64,000 nucleotides of DNA from G963665925 sp963665925 (GTDB lineage Bacteria; Bacillota; Clostridia; Peptostreptococcales; Acidaminobacteraceae), in the NCBI GenBank assembly GCA_963665925.1, contig OY762511.1, positions 1,736,001 to 1,800,000 on the forward strand. Reading direction: 5' to 3'. The position numbers were made by a program, and so were the translations under genes. Under the pieces are notes generated by a model. The model saw nothing but the letters and a program-made list of their open reading frames with translations. It had not been told where the DNA came from and did no database searches. Positions 51,919 to 61,409 of the stretch are shown piece by piece; position 1 is the first letter of the stretch; each line of letters opens with the position of its first letter.

Positions 51919-52779
51919 CTATTTTGAAGTAGCTTTCAAATGAGATTCAATGATTTTAGCCACACCGAATTCTGTGTTCAGGGGGGCGATATTTTTTGCA
52001 TATGATTTGACGGCATCAGAGGCATTGTCCATGGCATAGGATTTGCCTGCCATCTGCAGCATGGATATATCGTTGTGGCTGTCACCAAAAGCGAAAACAT
52101 GGTCCAGTGAGATTCCAAGATGTTCGCTCAGTGTTTTTACTGCCAAGCCCTTGGTTGCATCCCTGCGTGAAAGAATCAGGTTTTCAAAGGATGAGCTATA
52201 GATGCTCATATCGTACTTCTTAAAGCAATTGCGAATCCGTTCACGTTTTTCTGCAGAAAAGGAAGCGGCCAGTATGTTCAGAGCACCGAACCGGGTATGC
52301 ATCATCATGGCCTTTGTAGAGACCGATGTCCAAGTGCTCTGACTGAGCTGACGGTCAATGATGCTTTCGTGGAAACGTTCATCTTCCGGGGGGCATGCTT
52401 CTTCGTGGGCCTCGCTTTTCAGTTCTGAAAAAAGTGCGTCTACACTGAGCACATATTCATCAAAAAGCAACTCAAAATAGATGTTTTCAGTAATCAGAAA
52501 TCGGATCATCCGGTCTGTCACATGTGCAGGGAGGGACAAATCCAGGTGTAGTGCACCGTCTGGTCTGCGGATTGAAGCGCCATTTGAACTGATGATCCAG
52601 GGGGATAGCCCTGCGTCGTGGCACAGCTTTGCCGCGTCTTTCCATGTCCGGCCTGTGGCAATTGCAATGGCGTGTCCAGAATTGCTAGCTTCCTTTAATG
52701 CCGTTGCATTTTTTTCGGGGATTGTGTGTGTGTCATCAAGGAGGGTGCCATCGAGGTCTGAGACAAATAGGCTCTTCAT
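51919..52779 (-). CDS. Cof-type HAD phosphatase
   Basis: A 286-residue HAD hydrolase of subfamily IIB: motif 1 VSDLDGTLLDD (7-17, nucleophile Asp), motif 2 ATGRT (about 41-45), a cap domain (about 85-190), and motif 4 FAFGDSHNDISML (about 216-228). Such enzymes remove phosphate from sugar phosphates. Its ATG touches the stop codon of ptsI, so the two are translated together. In E. coli a similar phosphatase (YbiV) lies by the YbiW glycyl radical enzyme, which fits the sugar theme of this region. Confidence 0.88.
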   Translation of the reverse strand: MKSLFVSDLDGTLLDDTHTIPEKNATALKEASNSGHAIAIATGRTWKDAAKLCHDAGLSPWIISSNGASIRRPDGALHLDLSLPAHVTDRMIRFLITENIYFELLFDEYVLSVDALFSELKSEAHEEACPPEDERFHESIIDRQLSQSTWTSVSTKAMMMHTRFGALNILAASFSAEKRERIRNCFKKYDMSIYSSSFENLILSRRDATKGLAVKTLSEHLGISLDHVFAFGDSHNDISMLQMAGKSYAMDNASDAVKSYAKNIAPLNTEFGVAKIIESHLKATSK

Positions 52780-54480
52780 TTACAGGTCCTTCAGGCACTT
52801 ATGGATGTCAGCCGACCTGCTGAGGGAGAGGACCTGCTGAGCGATTTCACGCGTCCTCTCAAGGGTCATCTCGCTGACCAGCTTTCTAATTGGCAAAATG
52901 GACAGGGGACTCATGGAGAATTCATCCAGGCCCAGACCAAGGAGCAGTGGCGTAAGAACCGGGTCGCCTGCGAGCTCGCCGCACATGCCCACCCAAATCC
53001 CTGCTTGGTGGCCGTTGTCAATGACTGTCTTGATCAGTCTTATAAGTGCCGGGTTATAGGGATTGTAAAGGTCTGAAATCTTTTCATTCATCCTGTCAAC
53101 GGCACAGGTATACTGAATCAGATCGTTGGTGCCGATGCTGAAGAAATCGACATGCTCAGCGAGAATGTCACTGCAGATTGCCGCAGCAGGGATTTCAATC
53201 ATCATACCAACCTCTATGGCATTGGAATAAGCAATCCCCTCAGAGTCGAGCTGAGCTTTTACTTCTTCAAGAATTGATCTTGCACTCTGGAGCTCTTCCA
53301 GACAGGAGATCATTGGAAACATGATTCTGAGCTTGCCATATACACTGGCTCTTAGCAGTGCGCGAAGCTGTGTTTCGAAAATCGCCCTCTCCCTGAGACA
53401 AATACGGATGGCGCGGTAACCGAGGAAGGGATTCATTTCCTTTCCAATGTCAAAGTAGCTAAGCTCCTTGTCACCGCCGATATCAAGTGTTCGGATAACA
53501 ACCGGTTTGCCGTCCATGCCTTCTAGAACCTGCTTGTAAGCTTCAAACTGTTCGTCTTCGGTTGGAAACTTTGAACGATTCATATAGAGGAACTCGGTGC
53601 GGAAAAGACCAACGCCCTCAGCATCGTTTCGGTGCAGCCCTTCAAGGTCCGATGAGGATCCAATGTTCCCTGCAAGCTCAATATGCTTTCCATCCAGTGT
53701 CACAGAAGGTTTTCCAGTATACTCTTTAAGCATGGCCTTATACTGGTCATACTGGTTCTGTGCATCTTTAAAGGCTTCAATTTTTTCTGAGTCGGGACAC
53801 ACCGTGATTTCCCCGGTACTTCCGTTAAGTAGAACAAGGTCGCCGGATTTAATGCTTTGTGTGGCGCTGTTAAGGCCTACAATGGCGGGAATTTCAAGTG
53901 TACGCGCCATGATCGCGGTATGTGAAGTGCGTCCGCCGATATCTGTCGCAAACCCGAAAACGCGGTTCTTATCCATTGTGGCAGTTTCACTTGGCGTCAG
54001 GTCATGGGCAATCAGGATTGTATCTTCAGAAAGCATGCTGAGATCAATGGTTTCAATCCCCATCAGGGCATTGAGGACACGTATTCTCACATCGCGAATA
54101 TCTGCGGCGCGTTCCTGCATGTACACATTGTCCATGCCTTCAAACATTTGAATATATCTGTCTGTGACAGTCAGGAAGGCGTGGGGCGCGTTGACCATGT
54201 CGCCTTTGATCATTTGCTCAGTTTGAGATAGAATTTCCGGGTCCTGAAGAATCATGAGGTGTGCGTCGAAAATCATCGCATGCTCATTACCCAGTTTTTC
54301 CTCAGTTGTGGCGCGGATTACCTTGAGTGCTGTGGTGCTTTTGTCGACGGCATTCTGAAGTCGTGCGATCTCAGTTCCAGAATCCTTGACTGTACTAGCA
54401 TCAATATTCAGTTCCCTGTGCTCCAGTACCAGTGCTGTAGCCATGGCCAGACCGGGTGAAGCGGCAATTCCTTTTAACAT
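52780..54480 (-). CDS. ptsI: PTS Enzyme I
   Basis: A 566-residue Enzyme I, which takes phosphate from phosphoenolpyruvate and passes it to HPr. The phosphorylated His187 lies in GGRTSHTAIMAR. The PEP-binding barrel follows, with LFRTEFLYMNR, RTLDIGGDKE and the SIGTNDLIQYTCAVDR segment holding the C-terminal signature. The length is close to normal. It lies 11 bp after the HPr gene and directly before the HAD phosphatase gene in a leftward operon. AGGAGG precedes the ATG. Confidence 0.93.
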   Translation of the reverse strand: MLKGIAASPGLAMATALVLEHRELNIDASTVKDSGTEIARLQNAVDKSTTALKVIRATTEEKLGNEHAMIFDAHLMILQDPEILSQTEQMIKGDMVNAPHAFLTVTDRYIQMFEGMDNVYMQERAADIRDVRIRVLNALMGIETIDLSMLSEDTILIAHDLTPSETATMDKNRVFGFATDIGGRTSHTAIMARTLEIPAIVGLNSATQSIKSGDLVLLNGSTGEITVCPDSEKIEAFKDAQNQYDQYKAMLKEYTGKPSVTLDGKHIELAGNIGSSSDLEGLHRNDAEGVGLFRTEFLYMNRSKFPTEDEQFEAYKQVLEGMDGKPVVIRTLDIGGDKELSYFDIGKEMNPFLGYRAIRICLRERAIFETQLRALLRASVYGKLRIMFPMISCLEELQSARSILEEVKAQLDSEGIAYSNAIEVGMMIEIPAAAICSDILAEHVDFFSIGTNDLIQYTCAVDRMNEKISDLYNPYNPALIRLIKTVIDNGHQAGIWVGMCGELAGDPVLTPLLLGLGLDEFSMSPLSILPIRKLVSEMTLERTREIAQQVLSLSRSADIHKCLKDL

Positions 54481-54491
54481 GTCATTGCCTC

Positions 54492-54761
54492 CTATAGCTC
54501 GCCAAAGCCACTGTCTACCAGCTCAGCAAGTTTATCAACCGCTATTTGGGCGTCGTCTCCAGAAGCTTCTATTGTGAACTCAGCATCTTTGGCCAGACCA
54601 AGGCTCATAATATTCATGATGGATTTTGCGTTAAGGCGCATTTCTTCATGACAGACAAACACATCTGATTTGAATTGTGCCGCAGCTTGAACAAGCAAAC
54701 TTGCAGGACGTGCATGCAGGCCTTCGTTATTTAGAACCTTTACTGTTTTTTGTATAGTCAT
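54492..54761 (-). CDS. ptsH: HPr-family phosphocarrier protein
   Basis: A longer frame starts at 54806, but the GGAGG at a good distance points to the ATG at 54761, giving 89 residues. His16 in GLHARPAS receives phosphate from Enzyme I, and Ser47 in AKSIMNIM is the place where HPr kinase would act, so catabolite control through Ser phosphorylation is possible. The gene lies between the SDR gene and ptsI. Confidence 0.92.
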   Translation of the reverse strand: MTIQKTVKVLNNEGLHARPASLLVQAAAQFKSDVFVCHEEMRLNAKSIMNIMSLGLAKDAEFTIEASGDDAQIAVDKLAELVDSGFGEL

Positions 54762-54780
54762 TGTATTTCCTCCATTATAT

Positions 54781-55641
54781 TTACTGTACTTTAAAACCAA
54801 AATCATGAATACATTCAGTGATGCCTTCAGGCGTTGATGGGAACTTTATGCCTAGGGAAGACAGCTTTTCAGTAGACAGGCGAACATCGCGCCTTGCATT
54901 ATCGCTGTCTGCAGCAAGGAGTTCATCTATACGATTCTCAAGGCCAAGTGCTTTGAAGATTTCACAGACAACATCATAGCGTCCAAGTGGGTTGGACGAT
55001 CCGATATGGTAGAGTCCGTAAGGCAGCTCGAAAACATTTGGGAAGTGATTCAGCATGTACTTGACGTTTGTCATGCCACGGTATTCTTCAGTTGGAACAG
55101 TAGTTTTTTCTCCCTTTAGAATGTTCTGAACCGTGTTCCACAGGATGTTGGGACTCATGCCGCAGCCTGCTTCCGGCAGTCCAAACTGCCAAGTGAAGCG
55201 CAGTACCCAGACTTCGTCAAGAATCTCACGGATAAGCCCTTCTGCTTCAAGCTTGTTCTTGCCATACATGGTGTTTGGGACAGGCTGTGTCTCTTCTGAG
55301 TACGGACCGGGCCCAGTATTGCCGTTGAAGACCTGCTCGGTACTGATAAAGAGAAGAGATGCATTCGTTGACTTGCAGGCCTTTGCGACATTGAGGGCAC
55401 CATCGACGTTGATTTTTCTGGCAAGATCGGGATGTGCGTCGCAGAACTCCGTACTCGCTATGGCTGCTGCATGAATGACAATATCGGGATTAAAAGCTTT
55501 AATCGACGCCATAACCAGTTGGGCATCCGTAATATCCAAGTCCTCTTTATCGGTTGATTTGATAACATACTCGTCCTGATAGCGTTTGGTGAAGCGTGAG
55601 CAGAAAAAGCCGTTTCCGCCTGTAATAAATATTCTTTTCAT
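54781..55641 (-). CDS. SDR-family NAD-dependent epimerase/reductase (RmlD-like)
   Basis: The frame opens with a GTG at 55650; the ATG at 55641, eight bases after AAGGAG, is preferred (286 residues). The Rossmann start ITGGNGFFCSRF, the IHAAAIAST loop and the catalytic YGKNK (Tyr-x3-Lys) fit the extended SDR group close to dTDP-4-dehydrorhamnose reductase. No other dTDP-rhamnose genes are near. Its place in an operon with PTS proteins suggests a role with the imported sugar, but this is open. Confidence 0.8.
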   Translation of the reverse strand: MKRIFITGGNGFFCSRFTKRYQDEYVIKSTDKEDLDITDAQLVMASIKAFNPDIVIHAAAIASTEFCDAHPDLARKINVDGALNVAKACKSTNASLLFISTEQVFNGNTGPGPYSEETQPVPNTMYGKNKLEAEGLIREILDEVWVLRFTWQFGLPEAGCGMSPNILWNTVQNILKGEKTTVPTEEYRGMTNVKYMLNHFPNVFELPYGLYHIGSSNPLGRYDVVCEIFKALGLENRIDELLAADSDNARRDVRLSTEKLSSLGIKFPSTPEGITECIHDFGFKVQ

Positions 55642-55653
55642 CTTATTCACTCC

Positions 55654-56727
55654 TTAGTTCCAATCAATACTGACTTCATCGTCTATGTCGAGTTCTAGGG
55701 AAGGGTCATCCTGTGGGGAATCCGATTTTGCATCTTGCCTGAAGGTGTTAAGTTCCAAGGATTTTTTCTGCAAGTCGTCTGCAATATGCATGAGTTTTTC
55801 CATTGAGGCATGCTGAGCGTTGGTTTCAGATAGAATGGAAGCCACTGCATGGTTGGTTTCATTCTGGTCTTCAATGATCTCACCTGCTGATGCGGCAAGT
55901 GAACGTGTAGATTCAACCTGGTCGTGTGTAGCCAGCTGAATGGCATCCAGCGACTTTTCAACTTCGGTAGAAGAATCAGCAAGCTCGGTCGCCGTCAAAT
56001 CAACCTGACGGCTGATATCTTTCATATGCTGCATTTTGACCTTCGATTCGGACGTGGTGTGCTCAACACTGCTGATTTTCTTGAGTATGTTGACAATGGT
56101 ACTGTTGATTTGCGTTGATGCCTCTTCGGAGTTGCCGGCAAGCTTCTTGATTTCGCCGGCGACAATTCCGAAACCAGCACCGTGCTCGCCGGCTCTGGCA
56201 GCTTCAATACTCGCATTCAGCGAAAGCAGGTTGATGCTGCTTGCAATCTTGCTGATTGTGTCCGTAATGTCAGTGATGGCATTGACGGTGTCAATAAGCT
56301 CGGAGAGCTCGTTTTCAAGAAGATTGTGAGTCTGTTCTACAGAGGCAAGTGAATTTGAGAAGTCCTCCATATGACAGGCAATCGTTTTGATTTGAGCGGC
56401 GCTGTGATTGTAAATACCCGAAATCCGTTCAGTCTGGGCATATATGTCCATTGAATTTTCCTGCATGAGCTGAACCTGAGAAGCACTGTTTTCTGAATTG
56501 GTCGTGTTCCGTTCAGACATTGAAGTCAATCGCTGAACATTTTCTCGAATTGTATTAACTGCGCCAGTATTCTTGCGGATTTCAGAGCTGAGAAAATCCG
56601 ATGTATATCCAACAGTCTCTGTAAATTGAAGCAGTGCCATATTTGTCTGTGGTGACTGACTGGATGGAAGTTCATGGATTGCTGCCTGGTCGTGTTTGGC
56701 TTCTGTACCGCGCAACCACTGAAACAC
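55654..56727 (-). CDS. Soluble methyl-accepting chemotaxis protein
   Basis: A 357-residue protein without membrane segments. Residues about 90-330 form the long coiled-coil signalling domain, and the hairpin tip that binds CheA/CheW is clear (LNASIEAARAGEHGAGFGIV, about 175-194). The first 85 residues hold no known sensor domain. It is the first gene of the leftward operon with the SDR, HPr and Enzyme I genes, and a DeoR-type site lies between its promoter and start, so sugar supply and chemotaxis may be linked. Confidence 0.87.
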   Translation of the reverse strand: MFQWLRGTEAKHDQAAIHELPSSQSPQTNMALLQFTETVGYTSDFLSSEIRKNTGAVNTIRENVQRLTSMSERNTTNSENSASQVQLMQENSMDIYAQTERISGIYNHSAAQIKTIACHMEDFSNSLASVEQTHNLLENELSELIDTVNAITDITDTISKIASSINLLSLNASIEAARAGEHGAGFGIVAGEIKKLAGNSEEASTQINSTIVNILKKISSVEHTTSESKVKMQHMKDISRQVDLTATELADSSTEVEKSLDAIQLATHDQVESTRSLAASAGEIIEDQNETNHAVASILSETNAQHASMEKLMHIADDLQKKSLELNTFRQDAKSDSPQDDPSLELDIDDEVSIDWN

Positions 56728-56750
56728 AAATTCACCCTCTCTCGTTTTCT

Positions 56751-56815
56751 ATTGATTGTTATTATTGTTTATTATTCTTTTTTATCATTGTATAGCGTGT
56801 TTTGACAAAATTCAA
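56751..56815 (-). promoter_or_regulatory. Promoter and DeoR-type operator of the leftward PTS operon
   Basis: On the minus strand a -35 TTGAAT (56810-56815) and -10 TACAAT (56787-56792) are 17 bp apart. The AT-rich TTATTATTGTTTATTATTC motif (within 56758-56776) lies just after the predicted start, where a bound repressor would block RNA polymerase. Similar motifs lie at 57786 and 62421. Confidence 0.6.
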
Positions 56816-56937
56816 TGGTTTTTTTCATTTTTGCAGGGAGTACTTATCGAAACACCTTGAAAACAATATGAAACAAAACATGTACGGCGTGTTCCATCTT
56901 GTTGTATAATGAAATCAGGATAAAACAGGAGGGTCAT

Positions 56938-57699
56938 ATGTTCGTAGAAGAAAGAGTATCTTTAATTATTCAACAGTTGAATACAGAGGGGAAAGTCATC
57001 GTAAAGGAGCTGGCCAAGCGCTTCGAAGTAACAGAAGACTGCATTCGCAAGGACTTGAAGAATCTTGAGAATGATGGCGTCATCAAACGAACCTATGGTG
57101 GTGCGGTGCTCGCTAGAAAATCGGCTGTCAACATTCCGGTTTCCAGTAGAAAGGACAAGCACGCTGAAGCCAAGCATAAAATTGCTGTGAAGGCAGTGGC
57201 GCTTATAGAAAGAAACCAGACCGTTTTTCTGGATATTTCATCGACCAATGAGCAGATTGCAGAACAACTCATTGACTTTGACAAACCCATCACTGTACTG
57301 ACCAACATGGTGTCCATCATTCAGATACTGAAAGTGGCTCGTAATGTTAAGGTTATTGGTATAGGCGGTGTGTACAACAGCAATCTGGACGGATTTGTCG
57401 GCGCTATGGCTATGGACAGCATTAAAAGGTTCAGGCCCGATATAGCCTTTATAGGCAGCAGTGGTGTCAGTCTGGACAACCTTGGTATTTCCACTTTTGA
57501 CGTTGAAGATGGAAACACAAAGCAAAAGGTGATTGAGGTGAGCAAGCAGGTATACCTGGCTATGGATCATTCCAAGTTCTATCAGGACGGTGTTTACACA
57601 TTTTCAACCCTGCATGATATTGATGGTGTCATTACGGATAGAGACCTTGAAAAAAGTGTGGCAAAAGCGCTCAGTGGCGTTGAAATCACAGTGCTTTAG
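56938..57699 (+). CDS. DeoR-family transcription regulator
   Basis: The frame reaches 56899, but AGGAGGG points to the ATG at 56938 (253 residues). Residues 1-58 form the DeoR winged helix (VKELAKRFEVTEDCIRKDLK), followed by KRTYGGAVL. The C-terminal DeoR sensor domain resembles a sugar-phosphate isomerase (TVFLDISSTNEQIAEQL, FIGSSGVSLD, DHSKF). Such proteins repress sugar operons and release DNA on binding a sugar phosphate. It is placed centrally between the genes it probably controls. Confidence 0.9.
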   Translation: MFVEERVSLIIQQLNTEGKVIVKELAKRFEVTEDCIRKDLKNLENDGVIKRTYGGAVLARKSAVNIPVSSRKDKHAEAKHKIAVKAVALIERNQTVFLDISSTNEQIAEQLIDFDKPITVLTNMVSIIQILKVARNVKVIGIGGVYNSNLDGFVGAMAMDSIKRFRPDIAFIGSSGVSLDNLGISTFDVEDGNTKQKVIEVSKQVYLAMDHSKFYQDGVYTFSTLHDIDGVITDRDLEKSVAKALSGVEITVL

Positions 57700-57785
57700 A
57701 ATAGATTATTGGCGTATGGACATATGGCTTAGGGTGAGGAATACAAAGTGTATTCCTCTTTTTTATGGGAAATTAAACTTGTTTT

Positions 57786-57820
57786 TTATTGTTGATTATT
57801 GTTTGTTATTGATGTATATT
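57786..57820 (+). promoter_or_regulatory. Promoter and DeoR-type operator of the UPF0303-aldolase-pflDC operon
   Basis: A -35 TTGATT (57792-57797), 17-bp spacer and -10 TATATT (57815-57820) are overlaid by the motif TTATTGTTGATTATTGTTTG (57786-57805) plus TTATTG, so the operator covers the -35 and spacer. Confidence 0.6.
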
Positions 57821-57866
57821 GTAATCGACAAGAGAAACTCTGAATGACAAGAAGGAGGAATGTGAA

Positions 57867-58319
57867 GTGAGCCTTGATGTACGTATTCAAGAGGAGCAAA
57901 AATTGATATTTGAACGATTCGACACAGCGGTTCAATGGGAGATTGGCGCAATGTTTGCAAATCGCATTCAATCACAAGCCCTTCCTGTGGCGGTTCAAAT
58001 CAGGATAAATGGTAAGCAGGTCTTTTATTTTTCAGGGCATGGCGCAACAAGCGACCAGCGGTCTTGGATACGCAGAAAATCAAATGTTACTGAGCGTTTC
58101 GAATGCAGCTCAATGCACTTTAAGGAGAAGCTTGAGGCAAAGGGCAAGGTTTTATCTGATTATAATCTTGAAGCAGGGGACTACGCACCTTATGGCGGAA
58201 GCTTCCCAGTTACAGTCAAAGGGGTTGGGACCATCGGCGCCATTACGGTTTCAGGGCTGAGTCAAATGGAAGATCATGAACTGATTGTTTCCGTTTTGTC
58301 GGCATATATGGGCGCATAA
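57867..58319 (+). CDS. UPF0303 / heme-degrading-domain (GlcG-HbpS-like) protein
   Basis: A 150-residue protein with a GTG start behind AAGGAGGAATG. It matches the UPF0303 family of the GlcG/HbpS fold: LPVAVQIRINGKQVFYF, GATSDQRSWIRRK, YAPYGGSFPVTVKGVGTIGAITVSGL. The family is often called heme-degrading by similarity only. Its first place in a sugar operon suggests a helper or sensor role in that pathway instead. Followed 90 bp later by the aldolase gene. Confidence 0.8.
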   Translation: MSLDVRIQEEQKLIFERFDTAVQWEIGAMFANRIQSQALPVAVQIRINGKQVFYFSGHGATSDQRSWIRRKSNVTERFECSSMHFKEKLEAKGKVLSDYNLEAGDYAPYGGSFPVTVKGVGTIGAITVSGLSQMEDHELIVSVLSAYMGA

Positions 58320-58408
58320 GAGAAGCTTGAACAAAAATAGATGTCAATTCAATACTGTAAAAGCGACAAACTGCTTTTATACTTTTGCTGGTAGAGAGGA
58401 GAATTAAT

Positions 58409-59083
58409 ATGATTTATATGCTGGACACTGCAAATCTGGAGGATATTAGACAAGTCAATGACCGCTATCCAATTGCAGGTGTGACGACGAATCCAACGAT
58501 CATCGCGGCTGAGAAGAGACCCTTCCTTGATATTGTCAGGGATATACGCGAAATCATCGGTGAAGAAAAGATGCTGCATGTTCAAGTTCTTGCAACACGT
58601 GCTGAGGATATGATCGAAGAGGCGCTATATCTGAAAAGTCAAATTGGCGGTAACCTTTACATCAAGGTGCCTGTTATTCCTGAAGGAATCAAAGCAATTA
58701 GGAAGCTTTCCGAAATGGGCATCAATACAACGGCGACTGCCTGCTGTTCTGCACCGCAGGCGCTGATGGCCGCAACGGCCGGCGCAAAATTCGTAGCGCC
58801 ATATATCAATAGGGCAGATGATACCAATGTTGATGGTGTCGCGCTGGTAGAAGACATTCAGAAGCTGTTTGCCATAAGTAAGCTGGATACAAAGGTGCTT
58901 GCAGCATCCTTCAAGAATGTGCGTCAGGTTCACGAAGTAACACTGGCGGGCGCAGAGTCTATCACAATTCAGAAGGATCTGATGGACAGACTGCTTAAAA
59001 ACGCTTTAACAGACTGGTCTGTAAACCGATTCATAGAGGACTGGAAAAGTGTGTATGGAACTGAGAGGCTCATCCAGGACTAG
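58409..59083 (+). CDS. fsa: Fructose-6-phosphate aldolase-type transaldolase
   Basis: The ATG at 58409, eight bases after GAGAGGAG, is preferred over the frame opening at 58385; this gives 224 residues, the normal size for FSA/TalC. Motifs are MLDTANLEDI, PIAGVTTNPTIIA, the Schiff-base Lys86 in NLYIKVPV, and VAPYINRADD. FSA enzymes join or split hydroxyacetone-type ketoses with glyceraldehyde 3-phosphate. Lying just before a PflD-type gene, it should cleave 1-deoxyfructose 6-phosphate to hydroxyacetone and glyceraldehyde 3-phosphate, as FsaB does in E. coli. Confidence 0.9.
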   Translation: MIYMLDTANLEDIRQVNDRYPIAGVTTNPTIIAAEKRPFLDIVRDIREIIGEEKMLHVQVLATRAEDMIEEALYLKSQIGGNLYIKVPVIPEGIKAIRKLSEMGINTTATACCSAPQALMAATAGAKFVAPYINRADDTNVDGVALVEDIQKLFAISKLDTKVLAASFKNVRQVHEVTLAGAESITIQKDLMDRLLKNALTDWSVNRFIEDWKSVYGTERLIQD

Positions 59084-59112
59084 GGATGACAAGACGAGAC
59101 GGGAGGTCTATT

Positions 59113-61401
59113 ATGCTTGATCCAAGATTCGACAGCGTGAAAATGGATCTGTTTGAGAACAGACGCGAAGTGACACTTGAAAGAGCAATCCTGTATACGG
59201 AGTCCTGGAAAGGGTCAGAGGGCGAGTCAGCAGTCATCAGACGGGCGAAAGCACTTGAAGAAATACTTACAAAATCAAAAGTTGTCATTGGCAAGCGGGA
59301 TCTTCTCGTGGGTGGCCGGTCTGAGAAACCGCGTTCTGGTGTGGTTTCGCCGGAAATGTCCCCTTACTGGATCCATGATGAGCTTGACAGTCTTGCGACA
59401 AGACCACAGGATCAGTTCGATATTTCTGACCATGACAAGTTCCAATACCGGGAAAACCTGTATTCATACTGGAAAGGCAAATCCTTAAAGGACGAGGTGG
59501 AGTCACGCATACCTGAGGATATCAACAAGCTCAGAAAAAGCAATATCGTTAAGCTGAACCAGACGGACAAGGGACAGGGACATATTATCCCCAATTTTGA
59601 AGGTCTGCTCAGCAAGGGTCTGGGTGCGGCGCTGGAAGAGATTGAAGCAAAGCGTGCAGAACATAAGCACAATGATTTCTTAAGGGCGGCGTCCATTTCG
59701 GTAAGAGCGGTGCAGACCTATGTTCAAAGGCTCTATGACGCAGTGCTGGAACACAAGCAGACTGCGACAGAAGAACGCTTGGAAGAAGCGGAGAGACTCC
59801 TGACCATACTGAACCATATTAAGACAGAGGCGCCGATTCAGTTCGATGAAGCGGTACAGCTCTTTTGGATTTTAAATGTGGTGCTTCAGCAGGAATCCAA
59901 TGCCAGCTCAATTTCACCGGGCAGATTTGACCAGTATATGTATCCTTTCTATGAAACCTCTTTGAAGAATGGTGTATCTGAAAGCTACATGGACGACATT
60001 CTGCGTGATCTCATGCTTAAGTTCAATACAATTATTGCCATACGCAGTGAGGAAAGCGCGCGTTTCTTTGCAGGATTTCCAATCGGATTCAATATCGTTT
60101 TAGGCGGTGTGGACAGATATGGCAAGGACGCCACCAACAGATTGAGTTATAAGATGCTGGATGTTTTTTCAGAAATCCGCCTCCCTCAGCCTAATATGGG
60201 CATACGGATTCATGAGAAGACTCCGGAGGCGTTCCTGATTAAAACGGCAGAGGTGATCCGACTGGGCACAGGCATGCCGCAGGTATTCAATGATGAGGTG
60301 ATTGTGCCTGCCTATCTGAATCGGGGCGTATCCCTTGAAGACGCGAGAAATTATGCTGTTGTTGGCTGTGTTGAAGTATCCATACCAGGCAAGACCTATG
60401 GTCTCCATGACATTGCACTTTTCAATCTGCTGAGACTCATGGAGGTGACGCTTAAGGAGGAACACCAGCGTCTAAATACATTTGAAGCGCTGATGGAACG
60501 CATTTATAAGAGAATTGACCACGATGTCGATATGATGGTCAAGGGATCCAATATCATCGATAAGGCACATGGGGATCTTGCGCCAACGCCATTTCTATCA
60601 GTCATGATTGATGGCTGTGTTGACAGGGGCGTGGATGTGACAAAGGGCGGGGCACATTATAACTTCTCAGGTGTACAGGGCATTGGCATTGCCAACCTTG
60701 CAGACTCTCTGCATGTCATCCGAAAGCTGGTCTTTGAAGACCGGGAAATGACATTGACAGAGCTTGTTGAAATTCTTGACAGCAATTTTGAAGGCAATGA
60801 AGTCTTGCGTCAAAGGCTGATTCATAAGTTTGACAAGTACGGAAACGATATTGACCATGTGGACGAGCTTGGACGCAATGTTCTGGCACATTACTGCGAT
60901 GCAGTGGAAAAACACAGGAACATAAGAGGCGGCGTGTTTAGTCCAGGTTCCTATACGGTTTCCGCACATATTCCCTTGGGAGAAGCTGTTGGGGCCACAC
61001 CTGACGGCAGGCTTGCCAAGGAACAGCTTGCTGACGGGGGGCTTTCCCCAATGGTGGGACGAGATCAAAAGGGACCGACAGCCAGTTTGAAGAGTGTATC
61101 AAAGCTAGACCATATCAGACTTTCTAATGGCAGTCTGCTCAATGTTAAGTTCAGTCCTGAGGCCCTTGAAGATGAAATTGGAATACGTAAGCTGGTAGCC
61201 TACTTGAAAGCTTTCATGCGGCTGAAGATACAGCATGTTCAGTTCAATGTGGTTTCTGTTGACATGCTGCGAGACGCTCAGCAAAATCCAGAAAGGTACC
61301 GCAATCTTGTTGTGCGTGTTGCGGGATATTCGGCAATGTTCACAGAACTTAACAAATCCATCCAGGATGATATCATCATGCGCCGAGAGCATGCATTGTA
61401 G
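59113..61401 (+). CDS. pflD: PflD-type glycyl radical enzyme
   Basis: An ATG at 59086 is also open, but GGGAGG points to the ATG at 59113 (762 residues). The thiyl cysteine and catalytic glutamate are Cys419 and Glu421 in VGCVEVSIPGKTYGLHD, and the glycyl radical site is Gly738 in RVAGYSAMF. From memory of E. coli PflD, similarity runs the full length, including SPGSYTVSAHIPLG and EQLADGGLSPM. A single Cys with GCVE excludes true pyruvate formate-lyase. PflD opens 1,5-anhydromannitol 6-phosphate to 1-deoxyfructose 6-phosphate; this or the anhydroglucitol form is the likely substrate. Oxygen-sensitive, cytoplasmic. Confidence 0.9.
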   Translation: MLDPRFDSVKMDLFENRREVTLERAILYTESWKGSEGESAVIRRAKALEEILTKSKVVIGKRDLLVGGRSEKPRSGVVSPEMSPYWIHDELDSLATRPQDQFDISDHDKFQYRENLYSYWKGKSLKDEVESRIPEDINKLRKSNIVKLNQTDKGQGHIIPNFEGLLSKGLGAALEEIEAKRAEHKHNDFLRAASISVRAVQTYVQRLYDAVLEHKQTATEERLEEAERLLTILNHIKTEAPIQFDEAVQLFWILNVVLQQESNASSISPGRFDQYMYPFYETSLKNGVSESYMDDILRDLMLKFNTIIAIRSEESARFFAGFPIGFNIVLGGVDRYGKDATNRLSYKMLDVFSEIRLPQPNMGIRIHEKTPEAFLIKTAEVIRLGTGMPQVFNDEVIVPAYLNRGVSLEDARNYAVVGCVEVSIPGKTYGLHDIALFNLLRLMEVTLKEEHQRLNTFEALMERIYKRIDHDVDMMVKGSNIIDKAHGDLAPTPFLSVMIDGCVDRGVDVTKGGAHYNFSGVQGIGIANLADSLHVIRKLVFEDREMTLTELVEILDSNFEGNEVLRQRLIHKFDKYGNDIDHVDELGRNVLAHYCDAVEKHRNIRGGVFSPGSYTVSAHIPLGEAVGATPDGRLAKEQLADGGLSPMVGRDQKGPTASLKSVSKLDHIRLSNGSLLNVKFSPEALEDEIGIRKLVAYLKAFMRLKIQHVQFNVVSVDMLRDAQQNPERYRNLVVRVAGYSAMFTELNKSIQDDIIMRREHAL

Positions 61402-61409
61402 GTGATGTC

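Noticed and set aside
59113..61401. Glycyl radical enzyme as true pyruvate formate-lyase
   Set aside because: The active site has a single Cys in GCVE rather than the adjacent Cys pair of pyruvate formate-lyase, and the gene neighbours are a sugar PTS and an aldolase.
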